Below, piece after piece: positions 55,115 to 64,000 of a stretch of DNA of 64,000 nucleotides. Source of the DNA: Citrus sinensis. Its lineage: Eukaryota > Streptophyta > Magnoliopsida > Sapindales > Rutaceae. Numbering within the stretch: position 1 is the stretch's first letter; each line of letters starts with the position of its first letter. Below the pieces are notes generated by a model. That model was not told the origin of the DNA, did not search any database, and worked only from the letters and a program-made list of their open reading frames with translations. The stretch lies in assembly GCF_022201045.2 (NCBI RefSeq), contig NC_068559.1, positions 24,249,501 to 24,313,500 on the forward strand, read 5' to 3'. The position numbers and the translations under genes are program-made.

Positions 55115-57939
55115 TTCAACGTAACATAACCATGTAATAGATGAAGTAATAACTTAATGCATGACGGAAAAGAATTCTCTCATTATCTGATCTCTTTTGA
55201 GCTTTTCAAGATCTTTTACTATGTGTCTCTCAGTAATTGAATTATTTGCTCAGTATATAATCAGATCAGGAGATAATCTTGATCAAATGCATGACTTGGT
55301 CATCTTGCCCCAAGAGCATTGACCAATTTGTTTTCAAATTTTTTTATTTGACTAGACACCCGAATTTAAACAATGGTAGAGGTACAAGGCCAAAACATAA
55401 AAAATACATTTTTAGTATTTAAAAAAAAATAAATAATAATTTGGTCATCTTACCATAAGTGACATTGCCACTTACTAATTTCTACCTAGATTCAGAATTT
55501 CAGCGCTAGCTATGAGGCGCTATATAATCATGCTAATTGCTATGTATATAATTATTCGTCATAGAATGAGCACATTCGTTTACCAACTATAACTTATCAC
55601 TAACTAAATTTTAAGTAATAAATGGATAGTTTATCTCTCACAATTTTACAAACAACACCATCTACTAAAGATAGTATTTTTTTTTTTTAACTGGAAACAA
55701 ATAAATTATAGGCCTCAGATTGTAGTGAATGCAACATTACTGGAAGCGTCCAAATTTTTTCCTTTCTTTATTGCATAAATTAAATGCAATGTGTTAAAGT
55801 TGCGATGGTTTAATTTGAAATCATCGACAATTCGATAATGAAATTCTACATAGATTATTTGTTACGTAATTAATCTCAACCTTTCAAATTGCAATGGATA
55901 ATAAAAATATATGAAAGACGAAATTAAAACTGTATGACACAAAGGCAAAATTACTCGGCCCAAGGCTAAGTTACATAGTGGTTTACTTACAATAAGTAAA
56001 TATGGTTGGTTGCTATTTAACTGAGAGAGAGAGAGTGACATAAACAAGAAAAATTTGATGAGATTAATTAAAGAACTAACAATAATTTGTTTTGGTTAGT
56101 GCCGGTAACTGATCAGATGCTAACCATGACTCTGTGGTGTTAATTAGACATGAGAAACCTTGTGAAGTTGGATTATAGTTCATTTCAATTATCTCTAAGG
56201 AAACTCAAAGAGGGCATGAATATAATGTTGAATAATTGTGTGGTTAAAATTTGAAATAAATTATTAAGACAACGAATAAATAAATCATAAGGACTCTAAT
56301 TTAAGACGATATGTGATGGGCAACTGGAATTTGTAACTTTTAAAACTTTATTTTATCTGTCTTTTCTCTTTTAAAAGTTGGTAAATTAAGATGTCCAAAG
56401 ATGCGTTTGGTACTGAAAATTACAGCTGTTGTGAAGTAAAATTCATAATTATTATCAAGTAGAATTAAGAAAAAATGACTATTGAGTTGCCAAAACCTAA
56501 CTACAATACCTTAACAGCTGGGCTGGCACACACCACTCTCAAATACAACCTAAGAACGGCCTGGCCACGATCGGTGAAAGTATTGGAAAGGGACATGCAA
56601 CTACACACTACATTACTAGGGTTTATGGATATTACATTCCCGCCTAAACGCAGCCGTAATCATTTTGAACCAAATCAAAGTTTTGATGTGAAATTGACTG
56701 ATTAAAATAAGGTGTTTAATCTTGGAGGTTAATGTGTGCATTAGTTTGTTATCACATGGAGATATTATTAAAAATCGATGTGGAGTCATGATTTTTAACC
56801 CCATTAGGATAGCAAATGTTACAGTCAGTATAATAGTTTTATGTCCCATGTCCTTGACTATCTTAATTATTAGTGGATGGCTTGACAAATACAATTGCCC
56901 CCGCATGATGGATTTGATACAGACACAGGATCGAACTATATATAATCATAAAGGACAGAGGCTTGATACGACATCTAGAATCGACAGCGTAAAAAGTCTG
57001 CCACTTGATGAATGCACATGATGATGACAACTACTTTGTTGAACTTTCTTTATGGTGCATTTAAATATTCCTTTCCTGCCACAGGACATTTTCCATGCCT
57101 AATTAACATATCAAGCTTAATTCTACCACTGAACAGTTGAAAATTAAAGATGTTGAAACCTTACAATTGGAACAATTTTCCTTCTTTTCTATTTTCTTTT
57201 TACTTTTATCCCTTTTTTATTTTTTTTGAATTGTGTCTATTTTTAAATTAAAAAGTTGAAACTCGAAGATCGACCGACCGACCGTTACGATTTATATAGA
57301 AATTATAAAATCACTATAAATAAATATATATTTTATTTTAAATGAAAATTTATAGTTTAATCACAGATTATATTTAAACTTGTTAGATGTCGTATATGAA
57401 TATATTTTCTAAAAAAAACAGTACTAAAATATTTAATAATATGTTTAATTTTTTTTTTCTAAAGCAACAATGGTGCAGCTAGTACAACTACTTCTTCACG
57501 TTATCCCCAAAACATGTTAATTGCAAAATTCTGATCAGATCCGGCGTAACCATGTTGGTGGGATGCATCTAAATACTTTCTAAAAAAAAATTTCTTTGTA
57601 AAATTAACTAAATTTATATCCACTCTATCTTATCTATGCCACATATTCTTTTATTAAAAAATTAAAATGTTAATTTTATGCACTTACATAAAACATTAAT
57701 AAAGACGAGCAGTAATTAGGAAGAAACCTCATGCCCTCCTTAAACATGAACCATTTAATAATATTTTTTGGCTAAATTAATTGTTGCTCACGGGAGAGAA
57801 TTACAAAATTAAAAGGAAAATTGATTAATTAAAGAAATGGCCGGTATGGTGCAAGGCCAAGTAGGCACCATTTGTTCGATCAAGGGGACGTGCGCCGGTC
57901 AAGCGTCGAGATATTTTTGCGGTCAGACCCGGGGTCAGA

Positions 57940-57954
57940 GCGCTGAGTCAGCGC
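57940..57954. promoter_or_regulatory. Perfect 15 bp palindrome with TGAGTCA core
   Basis: GCGCTGAGTCAGCGC is symmetrical about its central base. Its TGAGTCA core is the GCN4/AP-1-type bZIP site (the GCN4 motif of plant promoters). It sits in an unusually GC-rich patch (57880-57960) in otherwise AT-rich spacer. Confidence 0.4.
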
Positions 57955-58024
57955 CGCTGATATATTAATTAAAAATTGAAAATAAAGTCTGCTCCTTTTT
58001 TTAATCCAATTCCACCAGTTTCGC

Positions 58025-58129
58025 TATAAATGATTCAGTCAACAGAAATCTCCACGACTGGGCACGTGATGGTAACTCGTGCACCCTCTTTTATGTTATC
58101 CAACTCGATCGGTTTTATCCTGACACGTG
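58025..58129 (+). promoter_or_regulatory. Orphan promoter-like cluster: TATA box and two G-boxes
   Basis: TATAAAT (58025-58031) is followed by CACGTG at 58063-58068 and 58124-58129; a third CACGTG is at 58442-58447. With the TGAGTCA palindrome at 57940 this is four bZIP-type sites in 510 bp. No protein-coding gene starts nearby, so it may serve a non-coding transcript, a missed small gene, or be a chance group. Confidence 0.3.
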
Positions 58130-58362
58130 TTATTTTCCTTTATTTTAAATTTTTAGTCTTGACAGCCTTGGCCGGTATCCCAAATTTAGAATTTCAGAAA
58201 AATTAAAAAAGAATTAATTAATGGGATTTTTTTTGGTAGGTGCCGATTCTGCAGGCCGATTTGATTGAGACACATGACATGATGCCCATTATTCCCCAAT
58301 CAGGAAAAAAAAGTTTATTTTATTTTATTTATTTATTCAGGTATATAGGGAGCTGGCTACGA

Positions 58363-58486
58363 TACAGATTCTGTAACATACAGACCAGGTTTGCCAGCCC
58401 CCGAAGGGTGCCATTTCCTTTCTTTATTTTCAATGCGGGGACACGTGGAGTGTATGGAGTGGGGGATGTATGTTACAGAATCTGTA
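58363..58486. repeat. Small foldback with nested palindromic ends
   Basis: 20 bp perfect inverted repeats, TACAGATTCTGTAACATACA (58363-58382) and its complement (58467-58486), enclose 84 bp. The right end is itself a 23 bp palindrome (58469-58491) around one central base. The build suggests a tiny MITE or a cruciform-forming site; no target duplication is clear. Confidence 0.7.
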
Positions 58487-58579
58487 ACATAGACTTCTCC
58501 TATAATATAGAGATGCGTAAATACTTTAAAAATAAGAAAACTGTATATCCTTAATTTATTATCAAATATACAGAGATTA

Positions 58580-58747
58580 TTATCTTACATAATCATGTAA
58601 AATACATAATTTTCTTCCACAGTCGTTTGATGAAAATTCAACGGTTGTGAAAATATAAGTAATAAAATCAAGTTATTTCCATAATTATTAGATTTTCATC
58701 TAACGGCTGTGAAAGAATCATATATCTTACATGATTATGTAAGATAA
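58580..58747. repeat. Foldback element with long arms and nested palindromic ends
   Basis: 168 bp with inverted arms of about 70 bp. The outer 21 bp are identical in inverse (58580-58600 and 58727-58747, starting TTATCTTACATAATCATG). The inner arms share CACAGYCGTTWGATGAAAAT. Each end is also nearly self-palindromic, as in the neighbouring foldback 100 bp away. Probably a non-autonomous DNA element. Confidence 0.75.
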
Positions 58748-60311
58748 CTGAAACCCAAATATATTACAATATTTTTAAGATATATCAATTATCTACTCTA
58801 AGTTGATAAAATCTATCTGTTATCCATTGAACAATTAAATTGCCATTTAATTATAATGACATCATAAGGGTAATTTAGTCTTTTTATATGAAAACAAATG
58901 ATATTAGTGATAATTTATATATATATAAGTGATAATAAGACAATTTAAGAATATACAAGTGATAATTTTTTTTTATCTTAATTTGAGTTTCAAAGGTAAA
59001 ATCGTTAATTTGTTACAATTTAATTAACTTTTGAACATCAACAAATAATTTAGTAGACGGTAAATATATTTTATCAACTTATAATAGACTATGAGTATAC
59101 GTTAAAAATGTTATAATATGTTTAATATAAAATTATCTTAAAGATATGCTAGTAATAATTTCGCCAGCAGAAAAATAATTGGACTGACTTAACAGACAGG
59201 TATGGGAGAGAGAGATTGTCTCGTAACGTGGAGTCAATTCTATTGGCTATTGCCGGCCCGATCGGATACATTGTATTTGTACTACACATAAAAATACATT
59301 TTGAAAGGGAGCGCATCGGTCGAACAACATGCTGCCACGTCAAAGAAGACGGTATCTTTTATGTGGTAACATACGACAAAGAAGAAATATAAATAATTTT
59401 ATTTATTTTTACTCTAAAAGAAAAAAGAAAAAAAGAAAAAAAAGGCCAAAGACCATTAAGGGGAACAACAACAGATCCTTTTTAGCCCAGTCCGGTTCGG
59501 CCGCTCTCAGGCTGTGAATAAGTGAACAAGTTGATGTTTAAGTACGCGGTCCAAACTCCAAAAAGTGATTTTTGTTTTGTCGTTTCTGATGTCAGAAGAA
59601 AATTCGGAATAAGACCGCAAACCGGGGGCGTTGCACGCGGATTCGTGTGGCTCGCCACTTGTTTCCTTTTGTCATTCGTATTAATAATAATGTTAGTTAC
59701 ATCTCTCACGTGGACGTGAGGCACTGGGGGCATCAATCGTTTCGTTCGTTCTCAAGTGGGTGGGTGGTTGTGCGACGTAACTTCTGCCTGTCTTGTCGAG
59801 TGTTTTTTTTTTTTTAGTTATGTTTGGATTCTGTTAGGAGACCATTTTGGATATTATGCCATGAGAAGAAACAGAACAAGAGTGGGTTTCCTAATTCCTA
59901 GAGAGGGCAAGTTTAAATGAACAAAGACTCATTTGTGTTACGGTGTGGAGTCAGGAGAGCTATACTGTTGCAGGGAACTGCCAGCAGCACCCAGCATTGC
60001 TTCAATTCAGTTGTAATGCTCTTGCAATGCCTAATATGTGTATGAACCCAACATAAACTCACAATTAAAACTCAGTACGGAAAATTAATTAAATAGAGGA
60101 ACAGCAAGTGTCGATTTATTTTCATTCAACTAAAGAATTTCTCTTTATCCACTTAGTAATATGAAGTAGTATGAGCCGTGGTATTCGAATTACCCTTTTT
60201 CAAAATGTTGAAAAGAAAGGAAAATTTGTGGCCCTTTCTAAAACTTGTTGTAGTTAGATTAAATGGGCTCATGTCCTGATGGGATTGATTTTGTGGGCTT
60301 AGATGGTCTTG

Positions 60312-61320
60312 TAGGGTGGCAAAATGAGTCGAGATTGGTTTATTCTATATTCGATTTGATTTAAATTAAATTAATTTAGATTTAGTAAAAATAGATTCAT
60401 TTTATAAATGAATGAATTTGAATTCAATTAGCTAAATAAAGGAATCGATGAGTTTACTGATTCGTTTAATAAACAGGTCATAAACGAATCTATTCGCTTA
60501 AGATTTGTTTATTATTGGTTTAACTAAATTACATTGTTTACCATTTAATTTTTAAATTTTTTATATAAAAATTGAAGGTTAATTTTGTAATTGTTGATTT
60601 TTTTTATAATAAACAAATAATAAAAGAAAGACAATAAAATGGGGTAGAAAACATAAGCAACTAGCCCAATTCTTCCTCTTGTTTTCTTGACCATTCATGA
60701 CGCCGATCACCTTATGATATGACTTCACTGTAATTGTCGATTGCTATATATTTGATATTTTTGAATATTACAGTGACTTTTATCAGTATTGCAGCATCCT
60801 AGTATCATTGTTTTTACTTATTTATCAGCAAGATTCTTATTTTTAAGGTGACAAAAAAAGAAGAAGAGAATTTGAGAGTTCGGTCTATAATTTAGAGTTT
60901 GGATCACTATTTTGTTTAATCTAAAAATATGGTTTGGATAATAAATTTGTAATATTATAGGATGTTAAATTGTTGGTAGTTTCTATTTTCTCTTGCTTGA
61001 ACTTTTAATTAATCTTATTTTTGTAAACAAATTGTGAACAATTTCAATATTTCATATTCAATTTGAATCTTTATTAATTATAGGATAGTTGAATTAAATG
61101 AAATATAAAATGAATTCCAATCCAATTCGATTTGCTTATTAACTCTGTTAAAGTAATTAAACAAATTGAATTTGAATCTTAAGACTTTGATTCCCTTAAT
61201 AAACAAAATGAATTTGAATCAACTAAGTTTTGAGCCAATTCATTTAAAATTCGATTCAAAATCGATTCGTTTGTTCATTTTTTTTCCCCCCTAAATTGGT
61301 GGACTAATTGTACACTCCTT
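60312..61320. mobile_element. Possible hAT-like element
   Basis: The left end TAGGGTGGCAAAATGAGTC and the reverse complement of the right end AAGGAGTGTACAATTAGTC are similar. Both flanks carry ATTCGATTTGATT- and TTGAATTC-like motifs around an AT-rich centre. No matching 8 bp duplication was found, so the boundaries are uncertain. Confidence 0.35.
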
Positions 61321-62012
61321 CAAGGATAATTTTTAATTCCTCGTATTGTTTATCTAAGAGTTATTACTTATTAGAACTATTTAAAGGTTCTTGAAGTCTC
61401 TCAAATTTTAAGGTTTTCAAGACTATGTTGTGATTTGTACAACATCAAAATTATATATTAACTTTCTCGTCATCGAGGATTGGGTTTTCGAGCTGACTTA
61501 CACCATCAAAGCCATCGTAAATATGAATACAACTGATAATATAGGTTCTTTGTGAACAACTTCGCCGCAGCCCAATTTGCAAGTCGTTAAGAAAGAAAGC
61601 CCAGTTCCGAATCCAAGCAAATAGTGAGCGAGCCCAGTATTTGACCTAGAACTGGCGGCTCGCTCCAGGAAGAAAGTGTAAAAATTTTATAGAATTGTAG
61701 CCATCGATATCTTTGAAGTTTCTCTGAAATACTGCTGAAATTGAAGTAATCAATACCAGACAGAATCACGAAAAAGAACAAGCAAAAGGAACCGTATTTG
61801 ACTTCATTATCTTTTTGTATGGCGGGCCTCATCTATTTCCTGTGTGGTGGTCCTAATAGATATGCTTTAAGCTCAAGCACTACAATTTTGAACCTCTGAA
61901 AAGCAATTTCAACTCCAACGGACTCTAATAAGAACATATTCAACCCAGGTTAGCCAATTATATTACAAGTCAAATTAAGTGTAAAACTAAAAAATATGTT
62001 GACAAAACCTGA

Positions 62013-62036
62013 AATAATAATAATAATAATAATAAA
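62013..62036. repeat. (AAT)n microsatellite
   Basis: About eight ATA/AAT units in a row in the spacer. Confidence 0.85.
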
Positions 62037-62356
62037 TTTACGAATTGATCACGTGGTTTGAACTCTTCTCGAGTCAAATGACTAATGATATGAAAATGAT
62101 AGCTCGTAGAATTTTCATCACCGATGAGTTTAACTGTTTCAGACGCCGTACCACAGAAGTAAGTCATGGTCAATGGAGACACGGTTTAACTTGTTCCCAA
62201 AGGAAATTTGTGTTATATAAGTTGATTTCTCAAGGAGGTGGGCAAATGTAGGGTACCTTTGAGTTCCATTTACAGAGAGAGAGCGCGCGCATATTCTTTT
62301 TAAAATTATCGTTTCTGTTAATAAAGAGTGATCGATCGTATTCACATAAAAGCGAG

Positions 62357-62539
62357 ATGAGTAAGACCAGAAAAGAGAGCGGGGGCTCATCGTTCTTCTT
62401 CACATCATTGGCTTCGTGCTTCGGTATTTTCAAAACGGGCAAAAGTGAAAGTGAAAAGACCTTGAAAGATGGCCCGGAGGCGACCATGGTTGCTGCTGGA
62501 AAGCATTTCTCTACGGCTCATAAAGTGAGGTTGATTTAG
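62357..62539 (+). CDS. Possible small uncharacterised protein or first exon (60 aa)
   Basis: An ATG-started frame: MSKTRKESGGSSFFFTSLAS, then CFGIFKTGKSESEKTLKDGP, ending HFSTAHKVRLI. The mix of a basic start, a short hydrophobic Cys-containing patch and a Lys/Ser/Glu-rich remainder looks more protein-like than spacer frames, and GC content is raised here. A TATA-like TTATATAA lies near 62214. The last codons contain AAA followed by GTGAGG, so the frame could instead splice there and continue. I do not recognise the family. Confidence 0.35.
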   Translation: MSKTRKESGGSSFFFTSLASCFGIFKTGKSESEKTLKDGPEATMVAAGKHFSTAHKVRLI

Positions 62540-63825
62540 CTGCTCGATTAAGGCTTCGTTTGGAAGTTAAAAGAGGATTTTACTTCCACAAAGTCTAATA
62601 ACCCTATTATGTTGTGTTGTAATATGGGGATATGGGATAAATTTTTTTGCCTCATGATTTGATACTTTTACTGACGGATTGTGTATATAATTTATTGTAC
62701 CATAAACCCTTTATAATTAAAACAATTTGCAATCCCTGGAGTAAATTGATACAGCTACTGTGTGAAACAGGGTAAATATTTGTATAGCTGAAGAAGTTTT
62801 TGTGTAAAATCTTAACCAATCCCTTCAATATCTTCATTTCTTGAATAACAAGGAAGTATATATTGCCAGAGTTAATTAGTGATTCAAAAAGATGCAAGAT
62901 GCAACATGACTAAGGTTTCGTTTGAGATTGTTTTTTATCGATTCAAAATTGATTTTGAAAAGCTAAAATTAATTTTTGTGTTTGGTAAATTTTTTGAAAA
63001 ATCACTTTTAGCAAAATCATCTGATTCTACAATAAATTTTTTTTAAAAAAGAAATGATTATCTTTTCAAATCCAATTTTGAAACCAATTTTATACTTAAT
63101 ACAAACTCGTATATATTCTCATGTATTATTCTAAAATCTAACACTAATAATACAAATATTTATTTCAATTATCATTTATTACATATACACTGTAAAAAAA
63201 AAAAAACTTTATATCATGTCCATTGATGTATAAATAAATTTTAACATTATGTCCAATTTAATTATTTATATTTTTACAGTAAGATTTATTAAAAATATAA
63301 GATTATTTTTAAAACACACAACACTTTTAGAAACAGGCTTTATCACATATTTAACCGATTCTCTTTACCTTGAATTATTTATATAACACAACCTACAATA
63401 ATTATTTAAAAACCTGCAATACTACCAAACTGACCCTAAAACTCTTTCTAAAAATTCATATGTTCTTGACATCTATTTTGTTAAGATTGGAACCTCCATC
63501 AATAACAGCATAAATGATGATCAAACTTGAAAAAGGACTTGACACTTTATTCTGCAGCCTCATATCAAGTCATAATGCTAAACTGGCATTCAGCATTTAA
63601 TTATAGAGAAAATAAACACTTTGATATTATAAGCTACCAAGTGATCAAGTCATATATATATAACATTTATGTTTTAAACTACCCTCTTCATCTCTCTTCC
63701 TCTTTTCTCCTCCAATACGACAATATTTCATTGAACTGCAAATTCAGGAGCATAAACTATAAATGAAATGAATAGGAAAAAAAAAAAAAAAAGTGAACAT
63801 CAATTTTTAAGTTTGACATACATAC
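62540..63825. other. Spacer and probable intron of the right-edge gene
   Basis: About 1.3 kb, AT-rich, with a PIF-like MITE (62914-63436). The part next to 63826 would be the first visible intron, or later sequence, of the minus-strand gene at the right edge. No further exon of that gene was identified. Confidence 0.5.
62914..63436. mobile_element. PIF/Harbinger-like MITE
   Basis: 523 bp. Left end GGTTTCGTTTGAGATTG and reverse-complement right end GGGTCAGTTTGGTAGTATTG form an imperfect inverted repeat. TAA flanks both sides (62911-62913 and 63437-63439). AT-rich and non-coding. Confidence 0.7.
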
Positions 63826-64000
63826 CGATTTATACTCTTCCTTTTCGTCAGGTCTTGAGAGGACTATTTGCCACGAGTCTTTCTCATCAACCAAGCACAC
63901 TTCTTTGTCTTCATTCTCCTCTTCAGAATTGTATAAATCGGATTGATTCTCCTCGTCGTGGCCGCCGGCAACCAACTCAACACTCGCCGGCCTATCCTTG
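63826..64000 (-). CDS. Acidic protein, internal or first exon, cut by right edge
   Basis: The frame is open to the window edge and reads KDRPASVELVAGGHDEENQS, then a Glu/Asp-rich stretch, then EKDSWQIVLSRPDEKEEYKS. It meets a good donor at 63825 (ATCG/GTATGT) in phase 0. No ATG is visible, so the start lies to the right. The acidic bias fits a nuclear or nucleolar protein, and in recalled Arabidopsis order the gene after PI4K-gamma (At1g13650) is called gar2-like, but I cannot confirm homology from 58 residues. Confidence 0.5.

Larger units (their letters stand above)
53132..62356. other. Nine-kilobase spacer upstream of PI4-kinase
   Basis: No gene recognised. Bases 53132-54200 are the PI4-kinase leader and promoter. 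Further on are a tandem duplication (54934-55114), a bZIP-type site cluster (57940-58447), two foldbacks (58363-58486 and 58580-58747) and a possible hAT-like element (60312-61320). Open frames at 56475-57021, 58240-58554 and 59149-59736 show no family features. An (AAT)n run lies at 62013-62036. The last 150 bp look like a promoter for the small frame at 62357. Confidence 0.55.

Noticed and set aside
1-64000. Search for tRNA, rRNA, CRISPR arrays and LTR-type elements
   Set aside because: Apart from tRNA-like SINE heads I saw no complete tRNA or rRNA, no regularly spaced repeats, and no paired long terminal repeats or polyprotein motifs by eye.

Overview
The window is a stretch of a flowering-plant (eudicot, probably rosid) nuclear genome. 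The evidence is many short exons with GT-AG introns, AT-rich introns and spacers, non-autonomous DNA transposons and tRNA-derived SINEs between genes, and proteins that read as close relatives of Arabidopsis families. Citrus would fit, but the sequence alone does not prove the species. I see no bacterial, organellar or viral gene block and no CRISPR array.

Layout. 1-1374 (minus): the 5' part of a phage-type organellar RNA polymerase gene that runs off the left edge. 4262-10087 (minus): a complete 19-exon plastid HSP90 gene with a heat-shock element upstream. 11753-13566 (minus): a five-exon ABHD17-like alpha/beta hydrolase with a repetitive charged tail. 18402-18977 (plus): a three-exon RGF/GLV/CLEL peptide-hormone precursor. 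24556-26037 (plus): a four-exon 2-oxoglutarate-dependent dioxygenase. 27368-28777 and 31162-32604 (plus): two intronless UGT89A-type glycosyltransferases in tandem, with a third decayed copy at about 35590. 33004-35406 (plus): an eight-exon CDC20-type APC/C activator with cell-cycle promoter motifs. 36550-39290 (minus): a two-exon P-class PPR gene. 44442-46304 (plus): a five-exon Tag-type DNA-3-methyladenine glycosylase. 51197-53131 (minus): an uninterrupted type II (gamma) PI4-kinase reading frame with a ubiquitin-like domain. 62357-62539 (plus): a possible small gene. 63826-64000 (minus): an acidic coding exon cut by the right edge.

Repeats. The spacers hold at least ten small DNA-transposon relatives. 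The best supported have exact target-site duplications: a hAT-like element at 1892-2898 (8 bp), a Mutator-like element at 20732-21176 (9 bp) and PIF/Harbinger-like elements with TTA/TAA duplications at 3197, 28908, 49620 and 62914. There are two related tRNA-derived SINEs (19476-19701 and 49303-49531). A roughly 0.8 kb segment at 39760 is repeated at 42178, where it has been split by a later 1 kb insertion. Two nested-palindrome foldbacks lie at 58.4-58.7 kb, and several local tandem duplications of 40-100 bp are scattered through the window.

How the genes fit together. They do not form one pathway. From memory, the order alpha/beta hydrolase, RGF peptide, PPR, DNA glycosylase and PI4K-gamma matches Arabidopsis At1g13610-At1g13640. 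HSP90.5, an RGF gene and another PI4K-gamma lie near At2g03890-At2g04030. The window therefore looks like the unduplicated ancestral version of two Arabidopsis duplicated blocks, with the dioxygenase/UGT/CDC20 group placed inside it. This needs a genome comparison to confirm. I found no convincing new multi-gene system; the most useful oddities are two GC-AG introns in neighbouring genes, the split segmental duplication, the nested-palindrome foldbacks and an orphan cluster of bZIP-type sites.
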